Origin: Nitrososphaeraceae archaeon
GTDB lineage: Archaea > Thermoproteota > Nitrososphaeria > Nitrososphaerales > Nitrososphaeraceae
Direction of reading: 5' to 3'
Assembly: GCA_030038695.1 (NCBI GenBank)
Contig: JASHSN010000242.1
Span: forward strand, 1-8,403
Length of the DNA: 8,403 bases
The notes beneath the pieces were generated by a model. The model was given only the letters and a program-made list of their open reading frames with translations. It made no database searches and was not told the DNA's origin. Below are positions 5,554 to 8,403 of this stretch, in pieces (position 1 is the first letter of the stretch; every line of letters begins with the position of its first letter). The position numbers were made by a program, and so were the translations under genes.

Positions 5554-5790
5554 TGTACGCTGCAACCAATAAGACCAACCATTAAAGATAGAATTAATGC
5601 GATGACAATAATAGCTGTAGCGCAGACGTATGATATGAGCTGATTCTAAATTGTGAATTCCAATTTGCGTATAGCACCAAGAACGATACCCTTGTCAGTT
5701 AATGCACTAAAATTATTTGGGTTTATTGCCAACGTATATTGATACTTAACAGTTTGTATTAATATCCCTCGAGATGGCTTTAATATCTTG

Positions 5791-5795
5791 AAAAA
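5791..5795 (-). terminator. Oligo-T tract after the SnoaL-like gene
   Basis: Five T on the minus strand lie 6 bases after the stop of the SnoaL-like gene (TAG-TTTTT-C context). A short T tract close behind a stop codon is compatible with archaeal intrinsic termination. No hairpin is seen. Confidence 0.3.
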
Positions 5796-5801
5796 CTAGA
5801 A

Positions 5802-6194
5802 TCACTCAGCTAATTGAGGCGTATTAAATATGGTCCATGCTTCCTTTATTTTGTCTTCTTCGAAATGAAAGATCTCGGCTCCCTCAATTTCAACCTTCTT
5901 GTGACTGGCAGGAATGCCAGCAAAGTCCTTTTCATGTGTGGCTTTTAAGGTCCATCTTAGGGCAACCTTGTTTTGTTCCCCAAAGTCATCTAGAATTGTG
6001 ACCTGCATATCTGGGAATGCAGAGAGATCTTCACCAACCCACTTTTTGAAATCCTCCAAACCTCTAACCTCTTCGAAGGCCCCATGGTAAATTATATCAG
6101 GAGTAACGAAGTTCTTTGCCGCCTCTATTTTTCGTGCATTAAATATTTCTTGAACAAATCTTCGAGCTATTGACTTGCATTCTGTATCGGACAT
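5802..6194 (-). CDS. SnoaL-like / ester cyclase family protein (NTF2-like fold)
   Basis: 130 residues from ATG at 6194, the normal length for a single-domain member. Hallmarks of the SnoaL-like polyketide cyclase family are in order: an N-terminal helix (ARRFVQEIFNARKIEAAKNF, 10-29), VTPDIIYHG (30-38), GLEDFKKWV (45-53), AFPDMQVTI (59-67), VALRWTLKATHEKDFAGIPAS (77-97, where relatives have the R-x-x-x-x-TH-x-G-x-F-xGIPPTG pattern) and FHFEEDKIKEAW (109-120). SnoaL itself closes a ring in anthracycline synthesis, but most small relatives outside polyketide clusters are uncharacterised, and no polyketide genes are here. So the fold is secure and the substrate unknown. The gene is intact, cytoplasmic, single and preceded by its own TATA box, in contrast to its decayed neighbours. 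Confidence 0.85.
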   Translation of the reverse strand: MSDTECKSIARRFVQEIFNARKIEAAKNFVTPDIIYHGAFEEVRGLEDFKKWVGEDLSAFPDMQVTILDDFGEQNKVALRWTLKATHEKDFAGIPASHKKVEIEGAEIFHFEEDKIKEAWTIFNTPQLAE

Positions 6195-6215
6195 GTCCTA
6201 TAACGAGATACATTA

Positions 6216-6224
6216 CAATTAAAG
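6216..6224 (-). promoter_or_regulatory. TATA box of the SnoaL-like gene
   Basis: CTTTAATTG on the minus strand is centred 26 bases before the ATG at 6194, the position expected for a leaderless archaeal transcript. No Shine-Dalgarno precedes the ATG. Confidence 0.4.
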
Positions 6225-6229
6225 TTTTG

Positions 6230-6433
6230 CTATTTATTTGGTAAGGTAGCCAGAATACGAAGACTGAGTCTGGATTTATTGATAACGTTACCAACAAATA
6301 CTCTCACATGCGCTTTGACTATATTCTGTACATTCAATCCTACAATTACCAAAAATATTACTAGGCTTGCAGCGCCTTGATGGAGGAACGGATACACGAC
6401 TCCTCTGTATTCTATTTGTACCACCAGTTTCAA
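6230..6433 (-). CDS. Doubtful small membrane-protein-like ORF
   Basis: A TTG-started 67-codon frame with a hydrophobic stretch (AASLVIFLVIVGLNVQNIV) followed by a basic tail (VINKSRLSLRILATLPNK), the look of a one-helix membrane protein. The same frame is open further upstream to a TGA near 6487 and reads KKYICDECYYGDKISILK before the TTG, with a CxxC pair. No ATG or GTG serves that longer frame. It could be the tail of a broken membrane protein gene or chance. It ends 36 bases upstream of the SnoaL-like start, overlapping the region of that gene's promoter. Confidence 0.25.
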   Translation of the reverse strand: MKLVVQIEYRGVVYPFLHQGAASLVIFLVIVGLNVQNIVKAHVRVFVGNVINKSRLSLRILATLPNK

Positions 6434-7318
6434 AATTGAAATCTTATCACCATAGTAACACTCATCGCAAATATACTTCTTTCATTTCATACGTAAGTAG
6501 ATTATACGCTCATTCACTTCTGCTACATGCAAATCTAAAGGCTAAGACGAGACTTAAACAATAACGTGACGTTGAGAACATTCTAGGATATCAATTAACA
6601 GTTAGTAACAGCGATAGACGTTATCAAGTATCTGCAAGTGCAATGTATTGACATCTTTCGTACAACCAACCATCGAGTTCATACTTTACACATTCTCTTT
6701 CTTCCAAGCAAAAATCACATTTCCTCAATGCCATTGATACTGTTCTGCGAGACATTCTTTATATCCTCTTATCTCCTATATGAACTACTAAAGGCATATG
6801 ATAATGAAGTTAATCACATATTAGTAAGAGATATACTCCATGCGCTTAGTGTCATACCCACAAGCCAATAAGAAATACACATGGTAAATACCGGAACCAA
6901 ACGAAGTGTGGGTATTCCAGATCGTTGTACAGTCAGCGAAACAACGATGAAACCATCTCTCGTTGATAAAGTGACTATTTGGAGAACATATTACATCAAA
7001 ACTTACGAAGACACAGAACAGAGAATTAATCATTCAGATGCATAGCATAGTATACAATAACCACGGACTGAGCGTGATATTGCGAGGTTTCTACAAAGCC
7101 ATATTACTTCTATCTTTTATAGAGCTCGAAACTGCAATGCTACGAGTCCAAGTTCTCATCGAGAATCATTGTTACCGAATGGAAGAAAGAACTGCCCTTT
7201 ATAACACTCTTCTTTTGGATATCATACCCTTGCAACAGCAAATTTCTGTTAAAGTTTTTATATTGTCAGTTCGTATTTGAGAACAGTAGGTTCGTGAATA
7301 ATTAGCCGATAAACAGGG

Positions 7319-7330
7319 CCAATATTTGTA
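7319..7330 (+). promoter_or_regulatory. TATA-like box of the helical unknown gene
   Basis: CCAATATTTGTA is centred about 28 bases before the ATG at 7353. It is a weak TATA match, but its position fits a leaderless start. Confidence 0.35.
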
Positions 7331-7352
7331 GATTATTCATATTGATTCTGTC

Positions 7353-7718
7353 ATGATAGCGGTGAATGATAATCAAAAGTTTTGGGAGCATATGCTGAAG
7401 AAACTAGAAGAACGATCCCCGACTAGAGACTACAATCGCGCAATTGACATACCTGAGCATGTAGTTCCTACCCCTCTTGAAAAGTTGAATGATATGATGA
7501 GGATTCTATCTGCTCGTCTAACTCGTGGCAAGCGCAACGAAATATCATCCAAATATCATGGTTACGAAGGTTTTATAGATGATGTAGATAAGGAGGAGAA
7601 GGCTAACTGTGAAGAACTAAAATCTGTTATCGAAAAAGACAAGCAAGTTATGGAACCTCTTTTGAGTAAGATTCAAGACTTGGTAAATGAATGTGGCAAG
7701 AAGATTGACGATTTGTGA
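7353..7718 (+). CDS. Charged alpha-helical protein of unknown function
   Basis: 121 residues from ATG at 7353. The sequence is rich in Lys, Glu and Asp and looks helical throughout. An N-terminal helix (NQKFWEHMLKKLEERS, 7-22) is followed by a Pro-containing linker (IDIPEHVVPTPLEKL, 31-45). Then come a basic helix (DDMMRILSARLTRGKR-like, about 47-61), a Tyr/Gly turn (SKYHGYEGF) and a long C-terminal helix pair (DKEEKANCEELKSVIEKD, then EPLLSKIQDLVNECGKKIDDL). No signal peptide, membrane helix or metal-binding cluster is visible; the two Cys are far apart. The protein is probably cytoplasmic and may oligomerise. I do not recognise a family. It stands alone with its own weak TATA box, beside decayed DNA. 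Protein-like composition and a clean start make it likely real. Confidence 0.6.
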   Translation: MIAVNDNQKFWEHMLKKLEERSPTRDYNRAIDIPEHVVPTPLEKLNDMMRILSARLTRGKRNEISSKYHGYEGFIDDVDKEEKANCEELKSVIEKDKQVMEPLLSKIQDLVNECGKKIDDL

Positions 7719-8263
7719 ATACTACTACAGGGCTGCTAGATAAGCTGACTTATACGAGGTGTCAAATGTCGAAAGTAATGATCCCAAGGACAAATTAAGG
7801 AAGTTCATTGGGCGGCAACCTCGATAATATATGATGAAATACCGGGTCAAAAAAGGCGAAAATCACGAAGGGGGTTCAAGCAAATCACCCTAGAACCAGC
7901 ATCAGAAAGCTCGTTTTGGTCTAACCCCACACCTGACTGTCTCACGTATCCTTCCACAAGAATTGAAAACAGGTGTGCGGCTACCCGCTTGAAGCCTATC
8001 AAAAAATGGTAAAATCACAAACAAATTGGCGGGTAGGTTATGGGCTATTTTGGTGGATAATACGCAAACAAAAAGAGGGAAGAGGGTAGAGAGTCAGTCA
8101 GAGAAGACATTGCTCGAACTGCTACGGATCAGTAACACACATATACCTCCTCTTTTCCGCAGTAAATACCATATTTTTGCCCAGGATTTTCATTTTTCCA
8201 AGAAAAAGATACCACTAGTGATGTGTGTGCATCAGGTTGATTTTTCGTAAATCTAGAGACAAT
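7719..8263. other. GC-richer stretch without an intact gene
   Basis: From about 7790 to 8110 the sequence is visibly richer in G and C than the DNA to its left. One plus frame (7787-8012) is open and protein-like but lacks a start (see its own entry). The TTG-started frame at 8026-8250 shows no domain. The stretch probably belongs to the same imported and decaying block as the aldo/keto reductase remnant on its right. Confidence 0.35.
7787..8012 (+). pseudogene. Startless open frame, possibly a reverse transcriptase scrap
   Basis: The frame is open from after a TGA near 7784 to TAA at 8010-8012, about 74 codons, without ATG, GTG or TTG near its 5' end. It contains KRRKSRRGFKQITLEPASES, SFWSN, then DCLTYPSTRIENR and LKPIKKW. 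In group II intron-type reverse transcriptases a stretch of the form (A)LEPxxExxFxxxSYGFRPxRxxxDCxxxI precedes the catalytic region. Here LEPASESSFWSN and DCLTY have the right order, but the SYGFRP part is missing. The match is weak, and no catalytic YADD motif or intron RNA domain V was found. It may be an internally deleted remnant or unrelated. Confidence 0.2.
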
Positions 8264-8403
8264 TCACGGCTTCTGGGCGAGCGGTATCTGAGCGGGTGTC
8301 ACGTTCTTCCGTTTTTCAACCTTCCGAAGCAGATCAATCAGATTCGCCTTCCGGGCTTCCGTAAAGGAAGGAACGATGTTACGAAAGTCGGAGCTATCGA
8401 AAG
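8264..8403 (-). pseudogene. Aldo/keto reductase C-terminal region, decayed, runs off the window
   Basis: Read leftward from the window edge, the frame gives FDSSDFRNIVPSFTEARKAN, LIDLLRKVEKRKNVTPAQI and PLAQKP, then TGA at 8264-8266. This is the region of NADPH-dependent aldo/keto reductases where intact relatives read FxxxDFRxxxPRFTPEAxxAN, then [37 protein letters not shown]. Compared with that pattern it lacks a Pro and a few residues before LIDLL. It also lacks about four residues of the ALAWL helix, and has TGA exactly where Trp follows QKP. The IPGT and cofactor-binding Lys/Arg parts are not preserved beyond the stop, apart from IVS and TK echoes. The piece is GC-richer than its surroundings, which suggests transfer. 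The catalytic Asp/Tyr/Lys/His half would lie outside the window. Confidence 0.75.

Larger units (their letters stand above)
6195..7352. other. Long stretch with only doubtful short ORFs
   Basis: No recognised gene lies in about 1.16 kb. Several frames of 54-80 codons occur, none with a family, a good start context or clear domain content. These are: minus 6230-6433 (see its own entry); plus 6638-6871 (77 codons, Leu/Phe/Ser-rich); plus 6881-7045 in the same frame after one stop (54 codons from ATG, beginning MVNTGTKRSVGIPDRC, the most protein-like of the set); and plus 7038-7280 (80 codons). The pattern suggests old, eroded coding DNA or plain spacer. No tRNA, array or long repeat was seen. 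Confidence 0.4.

Noticed and set aside
5554..5690. Minus-strand hydrophobic frame reading ATAIIVIALILSLMVGLIGC
   Set aside because: It looks like a membrane helix but has no start codon, is bounded by a stop just upstream and runs antisense into the SHOCT gene. Probably chance or a very old remnant.
6821..7033. 70-codon minus-strand ORF
   Set aside because: Cys/Phe/Ser-rich, without domain or promoter, and opposite the more protein-like plus frame at 6881-7045.
7928..8036. Two adjacent 8-bp inverted repeats (CACACCTG...CAGGTGTG and CTACCCGC...GCGGGTAG)
   Set aside because: Repeats of 8 bp with loops of 34-40 bases are expected several times by chance in a window this long, and no known structured RNA fits.
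8026..8250. 74-codon plus-strand ORF with TTG start
   Set aside because: No domain, no promoter, a rare start codon, and it lies between two decayed remnants.
1..8403. Search for tRNA, rRNA, CRISPR array, riboswitch or replication origin
   Set aside because: No T-arm consensus with a matching acceptor stem, no regularly spaced repeats and no rRNA-like stretch was seen on either strand by eye.

Overview
The window looks like chromosomal DNA of an ammonia-oxidising archaeon of the class Nitrososphaeria (Thaumarchaeota), most like the AT-rich soil lineage of Nitrosocosmicus. The reasons are the AT-rich sequence, several genes with an A/T-rich TATA-like box about 20-28 bases before the start and no room for a Shine-Dalgarno (leaderless archaeal promoters), and familiar protein types: a small secreted Ig-like protein, an archaeal FUN14 membrane protein, a SHOCT protein, a SnoaL-like protein and a thaumarchaeal-style histidine kinase. 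The lineage is inferred from style and family resemblance, not from a marker gene.

Layout. 1-371: no gene recognised. 372-856 (-): a secreted or membrane-anchored protein gene broken by a frameshift. 1020-1475 (+): an intact secreted Ig-like protein, divergent from it. 1664-1840 (-): a doubtful 58-residue ORF. 1850-2572 (-): a histidine kinase pseudogene with at least three lesions and no sensor region. 2575-2754 (-): an internally deleted scrap of a D-2-hydroxyacid dehydrogenase, joined within a few bases to the kinase remnant. 2853-3035 (-): a 60-residue unknown protein. 3269-3394 (-): a short hydrophobic ORF. 3398-3745 (-): a FUN14 gene interrupted by an in-frame TAA. 3855-3983 (+): a possible TnpB tail ending in a 9-bp hairpin typical of IS200/IS605 right ends. 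4059-5015 (-): an intact 318-residue helical protein with an Asp-rich motif like class I isoprenoid synthases. 5266-5553 (+): a coiled-coil/SHOCT protein. 5802-6194 (-): a SnoaL-like NTF2-fold protein. 6195-7352: more than 1 kb with only doubtful short ORFs. 7353-7718 (+): a charged helical unknown protein. 7719-8403: a visibly GC-richer patch with a possible reverse-transcriptase-like scrap and the decayed C-terminal region of an aldo/keto reductase running off the right edge (-).

The dominant feature is decay. At least five recognisable genes are frameshifted, interrupted, internally deleted or reduced to scraps, next to a possible insertion-sequence scar and DNA of different composition, while single genes with their own promoters remain intact. 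I see no convincing multi-gene defence, metabolic or mobile system. This reads as an accessory, eroding genomic interval in which isolated intact genes sit between remnants. Three lesions are next to homopolymer runs, so sequencing error is an alternative for those, but not for the deletions, the dehydrogenase/kinase junction or the FUN14 stop.
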